DNA of 64,000 nt, from positions 1 to 64,000 of the forward strand of contig CAVZJO010000012.1 of the NCBI GenBank assembly GCA_963775635.1, in the 5' to 3' direction. Under the pieces are notes generated by a model. It worked only from the letters and a program-made list of their open reading frames with translations, made no database searches and was not told the origin of the DNA. Each line of letters starts with the position of its first letter. Within the stretch, counting starts at the first letter, position 1. The DNA is from JALORV01 sp963775635. GTDB lineage: Bacteria; Pseudomonadota; Gammaproteobacteria; Burkholderiales; Burkholderiaceae_F. Shown here in pieces: positions 18,104-27,223 of this stretch. A program made the translations under genes and the position numbers.

Positions 18104-18500
18104 GTGACATCGTCCGCTTTGGTTCGGTTTCTGCCATTAGACGACTGAAGCCAACTTTGATGCGGCGAGAAGGGGCTTCAGCAGTCCTCAGTTTCCGACA
18201 GCACGCTTTGCAAACGGAGACCGCACCGAACCGCGCTCTGAGTGGGCGCCAACCTTCACCGTTGCGTTTGCTAATCGTTTGTTTGGGCGACGCCGATCAT
18301 GATCAACGTCGATACGCTCACCGGATGAGCCTGCGCTCGCGTGACTCCAAGGACCCCCATTTCGACCCTCTGAATCTGGGTTCGTGCAGCGAGGTCAACG
18401 CACCCAGCGGTTCTCAGGTTTTCAGGACTTAAAAGGGTATCGCACCATCTCCGCTGAACTCGAATTCACCCGCGGCCTTGCAGGCGCGAAGAAGTTTCAC
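18104..18500. other. Gap without a convincing gene
   Basis: About 400 bp after the LysR gene with no recognisable coding sequence. It ends where the partial AraC duplication starts. The DJ-1/PfpI-like first half seen in the full-length paralogue is not present. Confidence 0.4.
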
Positions 18501-18938
18501 TGGGAGAGAGTGGCGAACAAACTCGCCCGCTATGCCAATTCGGTCCAACAGCCGACCTTCGAACACCTTGCGTTGGCAACGGCACCTTGGAAGCAGCATG
18601 CCGACCCGCGCATCCGCCAGGCTCAGACATTCATCAAGCGCCAGTTCAGGCAGGACCTGTCGGTGTCTGACGTGGCATCGCGCGTGGCGATGAGCGAGCG
18701 TAATTTCACCCGCCGCTTCCGGGCTGCCGCGGGCCTGTCCCCAGCGCGCTACCTCACGAAATGCCGCATCGAGCACGCCCGCCAACTGCTGGAGTTCGAG
18801 CACCTGCCCGTGCTGACCGTCGCGATGCGGTGCGGCTTTCGCGACGAAAATGCCTTCCGCCGCAGCTTCCGCCACCTTTGCGGCGTCACTCCCTCCGCGT
18901 ACCGCGCCGCGGCCGGGGCCGGTGATCGCAACAAATAG
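18501..18938 (+). pseudogene. Truncated AraC-family regulator (C-terminal DNA-binding half)
   Basis: This is a nearly identical copy of the last 438 bp of the GlxA/AraC regulator at 30401-31417. It includes both helix-turn-helix motifs (LSVSDVASRVAMSERNFTRR and VLTVAMRCGFRDENAFRRSF). The copy runs exactly to the same stop and about 12 bp beyond. The N-terminal sensing domain is absent, and the upstream open frame has no similarity. It may be inert or might still bind the same sites as the parent. Confidence 0.75.
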
Positions 18939-19013
18939 ACATCGTCGCAAGACGATTTGGCGCAGACGTTAATGACTGGCCTCGCGGCCAATAGCAGCTC
19001 ATCAGACGATGCT

Positions 19014-19034
19014 CGTAATGACAATGTCGTTACG
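19014..19034. promoter_or_regulatory. Candidate operator of the TacA-TacT operon
   Basis: CGTAATGACA and TGTCGTTACG form a 10-bp inverted repeat with one mismatch, separated by a single A. It ends 43 bp before the antitoxin start, just upstream of a TATGGT that could be a -10 box. Antitoxins of the ribbon-helix-helix type usually repress their own operon at such palindromes. Confidence 0.55.
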
Positions 19035-19077
19035 CTGTGCTATGGTGGCGCTTGATGCATTCGGGATGAGACCAGCC

Positions 19078-19368
19078 ATGAAGACTGCCACGCCAAGCAA
19101 GCCCCGCCGTGAGACGCTCAACCTGCGCGTCCCGCCGGCGGAGCGCACGCTGATCGACCGCGCCGCGCAGTCGACGGGCAAGACCCGTACGGATTTCATC
19201 CTCGAGGCGGCCCGCCGCGCGGCCGAGGAAGCGCTGCTGGACCGCGCCGTGTTGGCGGTCGGTTCGAAGGCTTATGCCGCGTTCCTCGCACGCCTGGACG
19301 CGCCAGCGCAGCCCAATGCACGGCTGCGCAAAACGATGCAGACGCCTCAGCCGTGGGCTAAGGCCTGA
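19078..19368 (+). CDS. tacA: DUF1778/TacA-type antitoxin
   Basis: The 96-residue protein shows the ribbon-helix-helix domain of DUF1778 antitoxins: TLNLRVPPAERTLIDRAAQ, then STGKTRTDFILEAARRAAEE. The C-terminal part (KAYAAFLARLDAPAQ) is the usual toxin-neutralising tail. It binds DNA as a dimer and the cognate toxin with its tail. ATG at 19078 was chosen; frame-extended starts upstream run through the probable promoter. The stop overlaps the toxin start (TGATG), showing translational coupling. Confidence 0.85.
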   Translation: MKTATPSKPRRETLNLRVPPAERTLIDRAAQSTGKTRTDFILEAARRAAEEALLDRAVLAVGSKAYAAFLARLDAPAQPNARLRKTMQTPQPWAKA

Positions 19369-19868
19369 TGCTCACGGCGCCCGAGCCGCTCGGCGCGCAT
19401 CACACGCTTGACCATTTCGATTCCGGCGCTGTCTCGCTCGATGGCTGGCTGAAGCGACGCGCCATGGCCAATCAGGCCAGTGGTGCATCGCGCAGCTATG
19501 TCGTCGCTGACGATAGCCAAATTGTCGGCTACTACGCGCTGGCTTCGCACGCGGTGGCGGCTGTCGCGGCGACGGGACGCGTCCGGCGCAATATGCCCGA
19601 TCCGATCCCCGTCGTGGGCTTGGGGCGGCTCGCGATCGCGCGCACGCACCAGGGACAAGGTCTCAGCCGCGCACTGTTTCAGGATGCGGCGAGGCGTGTG
19701 ATGCATGCGGCTGACACGATCGGCATTCGCGCCCTGCTCGTGCATGCGCTCTCCGAGGACGCCAAGGCGTTCTATCTGCGTCTTGGGCTCGACCCGTCGC
19801 CGCTCGATCCCATGACCTTGATGGTCACGCTGGCCGATTTGCAGGCCGCGATCCGACCGAAAGCGTGA
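19368..19868 (+). CDS. tacT: GNAT-family toxin (TacT type)
   Basis: The 166-residue protein is a GNAT acetyltransferase of the TacT type. These block translation by acetylating charged tRNAs. Motifs: DHFDSGAVSLDGWLKRRA at the N-terminus, YYALASHAV, then VVGLGRLAIARTHQGQGLSR with the acetyl-CoA pyrophosphate loop, and the AKAFYLRLGL segment near the end. It pairs with the DUF1778 antitoxin in a classic operon. No obvious damage is visible, so the toxin may be active. Confidence 0.85.
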   Translation: MLTAPEPLGAHHTLDHFDSGAVSLDGWLKRRAMANQASGASRSYVVADDSQIVGYYALASHAVAAVAATGRVRRNMPDPIPVVGLGRLAIARTHQGQGLSRALFQDAARRVMHAADTIGIRALLVHALSEDAKAFYLRLGLDPSPLDPMTLMVTLADLQAAIRPKA

Positions 19869-20129
19869 CGAGGAAAACCGTTCGCATCGCTGTAAGGGCA
19901 TCTACTCGGCTTGTTCTCCTCGGTGCGTCCTTCTGGCGCCGACTAGCCACTTCCGCCTCTTCCTACGACGTTTTGTAGGAAGCGCGCTGACGCATCCCGC
20001 GAATAGGCCACTAAAGCTCCCGAAGCGAGTTCGATTGCCCTTCGTCCCCCGCTGAAAAAATCCTCGTCGCATTGCGCTTCAGGTCTGCGAAGCGCTGGTT
20101 TGCACCAATGACGATGAGGCGCGGCAATC

Positions 20130-23100
20130 GTGTGCCGCGAAATCATGAAAATACTCAGCGGATCAGGCGCGACAGTCGATCGTGCTGTCAAAGGCGGCCC
20201 GCTTGCATCGATAGTCGCGGCACCATGGCTCGTGCTGACACGCGTGCTGGTTGCGCTCGTCGCCGTCCTCACGTTGGGCCAGGTACTGGCGGCAGAGGAT
20301 AACGGACTGACAATCAACGAAAACCTGCCGGCCACGTCGAAGGGCGTCACCTATAGCCAGACCATTACTGTCACAGGTGGTACGCCGCCCTATACGTTCG
20401 CCATACAGGGGGCGAATACGCTCCCGCCAACCCTCACACTTTCAGCGGGCGGAACCGTCAGCGGCGTCGTCAGTTGCCAGTCGCCTAACGGTAGCTTCCG
20501 TCAAATAATCACCATCACCGATTCCGCCGGGCCACCAGTCGTGGCAACGTTTACAGGCAACGACCGGCTTTCTATGAACGTGACAGCAGGCTCCGGAAGT
20601 TGTCCGGCAGCCCTAACGCTTGCGCCCGCAACACTGCCAAACCCGAGAGTTGGAACACCCTATAACCAAACAGTCAGCGCATCAGGAGGCATTGGTCCAT
20701 ATAGCTACGCTGTGTCCGCAGGAACGCTGCCGGCTGGGCTGTCCCTCAACACATCAACCGGTGCGATCACGGGAACGCCGACAACAACTGGAGCGTTCAA
20801 CTTCACGATTACGGCAACCGACGCGGCCTTTTCCACCGGTTTTCGGGCGTACTCCGGAACCGTCAGCCCGGCGGTCGTCATCACGATTAACCCGGCGACG
20901 TTGCCGGGCGGCACGGTGGGCACGGCGTATAGCCAGGCGATTGTGGCCACGGGTGGCAGCGGCGGGTACACGTATAGCGTGACGGCGGGCAGCTTGCCGG
21001 GTGGGCTGACCTTGACGAGCGGCGGTGTGCTGAGCGGCACGCCGACCACGGGTGGCAGCTTCACCTTTACGGTGACCGCCACCGACAGTGCGTCGGCCAC
21101 GGGCACGCGCAGCTACACGGTGGTGATCGCCAATGCGCCGATCGTGGTGAACCCGGCGACGTTGCCGGGCGGCACGGTGGGCACGGCGTATAGCCAGGCG
21201 ATTGTGGCCACGGGTGGCAGCGGCGGGTACACGTATAGCGTGACGGCGGGCAGCTTGCCGGGTGGGCTGACCTTGACGAGCGGCGGTGTGCTGAGCGGCA
21301 CGCCGACCACGGGTGGCAGCTTCACCTTTACGGTGACCGCCACCGACAGTGCGTCGGCCACGGGCACGCGCAGCTACACGGTGGTGATCGCCAATGCGCC
21401 GATCGTGGTGAACCCGGCGACGTTGCCGGGCGGCACGGTGGGCACGGCGTATAGCCAGGCGATTGTGGCCACGGGTGGCAGCGGCGGGTACACGTATAGC
21501 GTGACGGCGGGCAGCTTGCCGGGTGGGCTGACCTTGACGAGCGGCGGTGTGCTGAGCGGCACGCCGACCACGGGTGGCAGCTTCACCTTTACGGTGACCG
21601 CCACCGACAGTGCGTCGGCCACGGGCACGCGCAGCTACACGGTGGTGATCGCCAATGCGCCGATCGTGGTGAACCCGGCGACGTTGCCGGGCGGCACGGT
21701 GGGCACGGCGTATAGCCAGGCGATTGTGGCCACGGGTGGCAGCGGCGGGTACACGTATAGCGTGACGGCGGGCAGCTTGCCGGGTGGGCTGACCTTGACG
21801 AGCGGCGGTGTGCTGAGCGGCACGCCGACCACGGGTGGCAGCTTCACCTTTACGGTGACCGCCACCGACAGTGCGTCGGCCACGGGCACGCGCAGCTACA
21901 CGGTGGTGATCGCCAATGCGCCGATCGTGGTGAACCCGGCGACGTTGCCGGGCGGCACGGTGGGCACGGCGTATAGCCAGGCGATTGTGGCCACGGGTGG
22001 CAGCGGCGGGTACACGTATAGCGTGACGGCGGGCAGCTTGCCGGGTGGGCTGACCTTGACGAGCGGCGGTGTGCTGAGCGGCACGCCGACCACGGGTGGC
22101 AGCTTCACCTTTACGGTGACCGCCACCGACAGTGCGTCGGCCACGGGCACGCGCAGCTACACGGTGGTGATCGCCAATGCGCCGATCGTGGTGAACCCGG
22201 CGACGTTGCCGGGCGGCACGGTGGGCACGGCGTATAGCCAGGCGATTGTGGCCACGGGTGGCAGCGGCGGGTACACGTATAGCGTGACGGCGGGCAGCTT
22301 GCCGGGTGGGCTGACCTTGACGAGCGGCGGTGTGCTGAGCGGCACGCCGACCACGGGTGGCAGCTTCACCTTTACGGTGACCGCCACCGACAGTGCGTCG
22401 GCCACGGGCACGCGCAGCTACACGGTGGTGATCGCCAATGCGCCGATCGTGGTGAACCCGGCGACGTTGCCGGGCGGCACGGTGGGCACGGCGTATAGCC
22501 AGGCGATTGTGGCCACGGGTGGCAGCGGCGGGTACACGTATAGCGTGACGGCGGGCAGCTTGCCGGGTGGGCTGACCTTGACGAGCGGCGGTGTGCTGAG
22601 CGGCACGCCGACCACGGGTGGCAGCTTCACCTTTACGGTGACCGCCACCGACAGTGCGTCGGCCACGGGCACGCGCAGCTACACGGTGGTGATCGCCAAT
22701 GCGCCGATCGTGGTGAACCCGGCGACGTTGCCGGGCGGCACGGTGGGCACGGCGTATAGCCAGGCGATTGTGGCCACGGGTGGCAGCGGCGGGTACACGT
22801 ATAGCGTGACGGCGGGCAGCTTGCCGGGTGGGCTGACCTTGACGAGCGGCGGTGTGCTGAGCGGCACGCCGACCACGGGTGGCAGCTTCACCTTTACGGT
22901 GACCGCCACCGACAGTGCGTCGGCCACGGGCACGCGCAGCTACACGGTGGTGATCGCCAATGCGCCGATCGTGGTGAACCCGGCGACGTTGCCGGGCGGC
23001 ACGGTGGGCACGGCGTATAGCCAGGCGATTGTGGCCACGGGTGGCAGCGGCGGGTACACGTATAGCGTGACGGCGGGCAGCTTGCCGGGTGGGCTGACCT

Positions 23101-26100
23101 TGACGAGCGGCGGTGTGCTGAGCGGCACGCCGACCACGGGTGGCAGCTTCACCTTTACGGTGACCGCCACCGACAGTGCGTCGGCCACGGGCACGCGCAG
23201 CTACACGGTGGTGATCGCCAATGCGCCGATCGTGGTGAACCCGGCGACGTTGCCGGGCGGCACGGTGGGCACGGCGTATAGCCAGGCGATTGTGGCCACG
23301 GGTGGCAGCGGCGGGTACACGTATAGCGTGACGGCGGGCAGCTTGCCGGGTGGGCTGACCTTGACGAGCGGCGGTGTGCTGAGCGGCACGCCGACCACGG
23401 GTGGCAGCTTCACCTTTACGGTGACCGCCACCGACAGTGCGTCGGCCACGGGCACGCGCAGCTACACGGTGGTGATCGCCAATGCGCCGATCGTGGTGAA
23501 CCCGGCGACGTTGCCGGGCGGCACGGTGGGCACGGCGTATAGCCAGGCGATTGTGGCCACGGGTGGCAGCGGCGGGTACACGTATAGCGTGACGGCGGGC
23601 AGCTTGCCGGGTGGGCTGACCTTGACGAGCGGCGGTGTGCTGAGCGGCACGCCGACCACGGGTGGCAGCTTCACCTTTACGGTGACCGCCACCGACAGTG
23701 CGTCGGCCACGGGCACGCGCAGCTACACGGTGGTGATCGCCAATGCGCCGATCGTGGTGAACCCGGCGACGTTGCCGGGCGGCACGGTGGGCACGGCGTA
23801 TAGCCAGGCGATTGTGGCCACGGGTGGCAGCGGCGGGTACACGTATAGCGTGACGGCGGGCAGCTTGCCGGGTGGGCTGACCTTGACGAGCGGCGGTGTG
23901 CTGAGCGGCACGCCGACCACGGGTGGCAGCTTCACCTTTACGGTGACCGCCACCGACAGTGCGTCGGCCACGGGCACGCGCAGCTACACGGTGGTGATCG
24001 CCAATGCGCCGATCGTGGTGAACCCGGCGACGTTGCCGGGCGGCACGGTGGGCACGGCGTATAGCCAGGCGATTGTGGCCACGGGTGGCAGCGGCGGGTA
24101 CACGTATAGCGTGACGGCGGGCAGCTTGCCGGGTGGGCTGACCTTGACGAGCGGCGGTGTGCTGAGCGGCACGCCGACCACGGGTGGCAGCTTCACCTTT
24201 ACGGTGACCGCCACCGACAGTGCGTCGGCCACGGGCACGCGCAGCTACACGGTGGTGATCGCCAATGCGCCGATCGTGGTGAACCCGGCGACGTTGCCGG
24301 CGGCTGTGATAGGAACCGCGTACTCACACAACGTTTTGGCGACGGGTGGATCGGGAACGTTCACCTATTCGATCAGCGCAGGCGCCTTGCCCGCTGGATT
24401 GTTGCTCAACACCGCCAGCGGACTGATCTCCGGAACACCGACGACCGGGGGCACGGCGAACTTCACCGTGATAGCGACCGATACGCTCGGCGCAACCGGC
24501 TCACGTGCCTACAGCGTTACGGCCAATACAGCGATGGGACTCTACCCGGCGACTTTGCCGACCGGCGTAGTCGGCGTGGCCTATTCGCAGGCAATGACTG
24601 CTACCGGCGGTTCGGGTACCTATATCTACGCCGTCACGGTGGGCAGCCTGCCGCCGGGCTTCAGTATCAATGCGGCGACCGGCGTGCTAACGGGAACCAC
24701 GACGTCGGTTGGCACCACGAGCTTTACGATTACAGCGACCGACACGCTTGGCGCCAGCGCCGCACGTAGCTATTCGCTGTCGTTCAATGCTGCCGTCACA
24801 GTTGGGCCGGCAACACTACCGAACCCGGTCGTCGGCACTGTCTACGCGCAAACAGTCAGCGGCAACGGAGGTACCGGTTCGTATGCGTTCACGCTTACCG
24901 CGGGCAACCTGCCGCCAGGGCTCGCGTTGACGACGGGCACGTCCGCGAGCGCGACCAAGGCGTCGAGCGCTTCGGCCGCTGTCACCGTCCTCAATGCACC
25001 CACTGGTGCGCTAGCGGGCATGCCGACCGCTGCCGGAACCTACACATTCACGATCACTGCGACCGACGGCCTCGGCTTCGCTGGAGTTCGGGCGTACACG
25101 CTGACCGTCGCACCGCCGACACTGGTCCTCGTGTCACCCATAGGAAACGGCGCAGTCGGCAGCCCCTACAACCAGTCGCTGGTCGTGACCGGTGGAACTG
25201 CTCCGTACACCTATTCGCTTGCTGGCGGACAACTCCCGCCTGGCCTAGCGCTCAATCCGACGACGGGTGCGTTGAGCGGCGTTCCGACGACACCGGGCAC
25301 TTACACCGTCACGATCATCGCGACCGATGCCAACGGTGCGACCGGGACGTTTGCTCAAACGATAGAGATCGTTGCGCGCCCCGACCCGACAGCCGATCCT
25401 GGCGTGCGCGGCATCGAAGCGGCGCAAATCTCCGCAGCAGCGCGCTTCGGCACAGCGCAGATCGACAACGTCGCCGGACGCGTTCGCATGCTGCATCTGG
25501 GATTCGATCCGTGTTCGACGCAGATCGACATCGGCGCAAACATCCCCTGGGAGCGCGCCGACTCATCGAACGATGAAGCTGCGAAGGAAGCGCGAAAACT
25601 GCTCGACGAACGCGCCAAGGCAACGAAAGAAAAACGTGGTCGCTGCGATCGTTCGTTCGCGGTCTGGGCCGCGGGCAACGTCGACTTCGGCTTCCTGCGA
25701 CCGACCTCGGCAGTGGATCGCAGTGATTTCCGCACGTCGGGCCTGACGCTGGGCGCCGATACCCGCGTAAATGAGCGCCTGATCGTCGGTGCGGCGCTCG
25801 GTTTCGCCCGTGATGAGACCGAGGTCGAGGTGGCCGGAACCGAAAGCCAGGCGCGCGCGCAAAGCGCTTCACTCTATGGCTCGTTCGCACCGATCAAGGG
25901 CCTGTATGTGGACGCGCTGATGGGCTACGGTGGCTTGTCGTTCGACTCCAGTCGCTGGCAGGCGACATCCGGAGTCATGCTGTCCGGCGATCGCAATGGT
26001 TCGCAGTACTTTGGCTCGCTCGCCGTCAGCGGTGTGTTCCAACTCGACCGCCTGAACCTCGCGCCGTACCTGCGGGCCGATCGCGTTCGCAGCCGGCTCA

Positions 26101-26480
26101 ACGGCTACGCCGAGACGGGCAGCGCGACGGCCGCACTTAGCTACGGAGCCGTCAGCGTCAGCGAGAATTCAGCCGCCGTGGGGTTGTACGCGGGCTACCG
26201 GTGGCCGGTAAACGGAGTCTGGCTTGAACCGGGTCTTCGCCTCGAACAGCGCCGCGTTCGATTGGGTGGCGCCGATCAGGGCGTGGCTTACGCCGACATG
26301 CCGCAGCTTGAATACCGGTTGCAGCAGGGACCGGAGTCCGAGGATCGAACGACCGCCGCCTTGAGCCTGCTGATGCGGTTCGGCTTCGCGGTCACGTTGG
26401 GACTCGAGTACAGCTACACGGGTAGCAGCGATACTTTCCGCAGCGAGAGCGTTCGCGCCGTTGTGCGCGCCCCGTTCTAA
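20130..26480 (+). CDS. Giant autotransporter adhesin with tandem Ig-like repeats
   Basis: The 2116-residue protein has a long signal region (hydrophobic ~residues 30-55, cleavage near VLAAED). About 17-19 Ig-like modules of the putative Ig (He_PIG) kind follow, each with PATLP..VGTAYSQ, SLPGGLTL and a GTPTT turn. Thirteen central modules are identical at the DNA level; flanking ones are diverged. After a charged linker (~residue 1820) the last ~300 residues are an autotransporter beta-barrel, from FAVWAAGNVDFGFL to VRAVVRAPF, ending in the usual aromatic residue. It should be exported by the type V route and display the modules at the surface, most likely for adhesion. The start is uncertain: ATG 20130 or 20148. 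Confidence 0.85.
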   Translation: MCREIMKILSGSGATVDRAVKGGPLASIVAAPWLVLTRVLVALVAVLTLGQVLAAEDNGLTINENLPATSKGVTYSQTITVTGGTPPYTFAIQGANTLPPTLTLSAGGTVSGVVSCQSPNGSFRQIITITDSAGPPVVATFTGNDRLSMNVTAGSGSCPAALTLAPATLPNPRVGTPYNQTVSASGGIGPYSYAVSAGTLPAGLSLNTSTGAITGTPTTTGAFNFTITATDAAFSTGFRAYSGTVSPAVVITINPATLPGGTVGTAYSQAIVATGGSGGYTYSVTAGSLPGGLTLTSGGVLSGTPTTGGSFTFTVTATDSASATGTRSYTVVIANAPIVVNPATLPGGTVGTAYSQAIVATGGSGGYTYSVTAGSLPGGLTLTSGGVLSGTPTTGGSFTFTVTATDSASATGTRSYTVVIANAPIVVNPATLPGGTVGTAYSQAIVATGGSGGYTYSVTAGSLPGGLTLTSGGVLSGTPTTGGSFTFTVTATDSASATGTRSYTVVIANAPIVVNPATLPGGTVGTAYSQAIVATGGSGGYTYSVTAGSLPGGLTLTSGGVLSGTPTTGGSFTFTVTATDSASATGTRSYTVVIANAPIVVNPATLPGGTVGTAYSQAIVATGGSGGYTYSVTAGSLPGGLTLTSGGVLSGTPTTGGSFTFTVTATDSASATGTRSYTVVIANAPIVVNPATLPGGTVGTAYSQAIVATGGSGGYTYSVTAGSLPGGLTLTSGGVLSGTPTTGGSFTFTVTATDSASATGTRSYTVVIANAPIVVNPATLPGGTVGTAYSQAIVATGGSGGYTYSVTAGSLPGGLTLTSGGVLSGTPTTGGSFTFTVTATDSASATGTRSYTVVIANAPIVVNPATLPGGTVGTAYSQAIVATGGSGGYTYSVTAGSLPGGLTLTSGGVLSGTPTTGGSFTFTVTATDSASATGTRSYTVVIANAPIVVNPATLPGGTVGTAYSQAIVATGGSGGYTYSVTAGSLPGGLTLTSGGVLSGTPTTGGSFTFTVTATDSASATGTRSYTVVIANAPIVVNPATLPGGTVGTAYSQAIVATGGSGGYTYSVTAGSLPGGLTLTSGGVLSGTPTTGGSFTFTVTATDSASATGTRSYTVVIANAPIVVNPATLPGGTVGTAYSQAIVATGGSGGYTYSVTAGSLPGGLTLTSGGVLSGTPTTGGSFTFTVTATDSASATGTRSYTVVIANAPIVVNPATLPGGTVGTAYSQAIVATGGSGGYTYSVTAGSLPGGLTLTSGGVLSGTPTTGGSFTFTVTATDSASATGTRSYTVVIANAPIVVNPATLPGGTVGTAYSQAIVATGGSGGYTYSVTAGSLPGGLTLTSGGVLSGTPTTGGSFTFTVTATDSASATGTRSYTVVIANAPIVVNPATLPAAVIGTAYSHNVLATGGSGTFTYSISAGALPAGLLLNTASGLISGTPTTGGTANFTVIATDTLGATGSRAYSVTANTAMGLYPATLPTGVVGVAYSQAMTATGGSGTYIYAVTVGSLPPGFSINAATGVLTGTTTSVGTTSFTITATDTLGASAARSYSLSFNAAVTVGPATLPNPVVGTVYAQTVSGNGGTGSYAFTLTAGNLPPGLALTTGTSASATKASSASAAVTVLNAPTGALAGMPTAAGTYTFTITATDGLGFAGVRAYTLTVAPPTLVLVSPIGNGAVGSPYNQSLVVTGGTAPYTYSLAGGQLPPGLALNPTTGALSGVPTTPGTYTVTIIATDANGATGTFAQTIEIVARPDPTADPGVRGIEAAQISAAARFGTAQIDNVAGRVRMLHLGFDPCSTQIDIGANIPWERADSSNDEAAKEARKLLDERAKATKEKRGRCDRSFAVWAAGNVDFGFLRPTSAVDRSDFRTSGLTLGADTRVNERLIVGAALGFARDETEVEVAGTESQARAQSASLYGSFAPIKGLYVDALMGYGGLSFDSSRWQATSGVMLSGDRNGSQYFGSLAVSGVFQLDRLNLAPYLRADRVRSRLNGYAETGSATAALSYGAVSVSENSAAVGLYAGYRWPVNGVWLEPGLRLEQRRVRLGGADQGVAYADMPQLEYRLQQGPESEDRTTAALSLLMRFGFAVTLGLEYSYTGSSDTFRSESVRAVVRAPF
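20889..24281 (+). repeat. Thirteen tandem 261-bp repeats
   Basis: The unit beginning AACCCGGCGACGTTGCCGGG starts at 20889, 21150, 21411 and every 261 bp up to 24282, where only the first 18 bp remain before divergence. All copies look identical by eye, and the antisense frames inside them are identical too. 261 bp is exactly 87 codons, so gain or loss of units keeps the reading frame. Flanking Ig modules are clearly older and diverged. Confidence 0.9.
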
Positions 26481-26603
26481 TGCCCGACTCGGCCATTTCA
26501 TGGGCCAACGGTGAAGAGGTGCGGGAAGCACTGGACGCTGAAACGGAAGCGCCAGAGAACTCGGGATATTCGGCTCAGCGACGTTCGTGTGCGGAAGCGA
26601 GAT

Positions 26604-26846
26604 CTACGGGGGGACGATCGATTCGAAGACGCGATCGAGTGAGCAAAGGCGCATCCCGCCCTCGACCAGGCGGCGAAAGTGCAACGGGTAGGCCTGACGC
26701 CAGCGGGGCTCGCGCAAGGCCTCGGCCGCATGCGCGGGATCGAGCGCGGCGAGGGCCGTGCTCATGACCTGCGTTGTCGCCAGCCGCGAACTAGGCCGGC
26801 CATCCGGGCCCGGCGCGAAAGCGATGCCGGTCGTCGTCTGCTGCAT
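26604..26846 (-). CDS. Small ORF of unknown origin, possible remnant
   Basis: An 80-residue frame begins MQQTTTGIAFAPGPDGRPSS and has a coding-like composition (LDPAHAAEALREPRWRQAYP, FRRLVEGGM). It lies just downstream of a mutS remnant on the same strand. No family was recognised; it could be the end of another truncated gene. Confidence 0.35.
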   Translation of the reverse strand: MQQTTTGIAFAPGPDGRPSSRLATTQVMSTALAALDPAHAAEALREPRWRQAYPLHFRRLVEGGMRLCSLDRVFESIVPP

Positions 26847-26934
26847 GTCACCTTGCGAGATTAGGCCTGCTCACGCGCGGAGCAGGCAGTGTCGCATGCC
26901 GGTGCTGGTTGCGGCTCGCACTTGTAAGCGCGCG

Positions 26935-27045
26935 TGGCGCGCACCGCGCTTGGCGGCGTAATAGAACAGTTCGTAGAAGTCGCCCGTCCGGTAGAACAGC
27001 AGCGATTCCGGATGGTCCGCCTTGATGCGCAGATACCTGCTGCAT
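26935..27045 (-). pseudogene. N-terminal mutS remnant
   Basis: Minus-strand codons read MMQQ, then after one extra base YLRIKADHPESLLFYRTGDF and YELFYYAAKRGAR. This is the start of the mismatch-binding domain of MutS, which carries the Phe-x-Glu of GDFYELF. Only ~37 residues remain; the ATPase and clamp domains are absent. It is a remnant, not a functional mismatch-repair gene. Confidence 0.6.
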
Positions 27046-27223
27046 CATCGGCGTTTGGGCTGGCCAACAGGTTTGATGTGCTACCGGCCACTGGCTGGTT
27101 GGCAAGCTATCCATCGTGCAGATTTATGAGTCCCGGGATCAAGTGTAACGATGTCACTTTCGTATTACCCCTCATTCGCGCGACTAGGTTACGCAATCAC
27201 GATGACGACTGACGGACCAGCTA

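Noticed and set aside
20705..24238. Repeated identical antisense frames of 84 residues beginning MPVADALSVAVTVKVK
   Set aside because: They are complements of the 261-bp tandem repeats and only exist because the repeated sense DNA lacks stops on that strand.
20889..24281. CRISPR-like array because of regular direct repeats
   Set aside because: The units are contiguous, 261 bp long, with no spacers, and lie inside a coding frame.
26604..27114. Intact gene on the minus strand at the mutS remnant
   Set aside because: Only a short MutS start is recognisable, followed by a stop and unrelated sequence.
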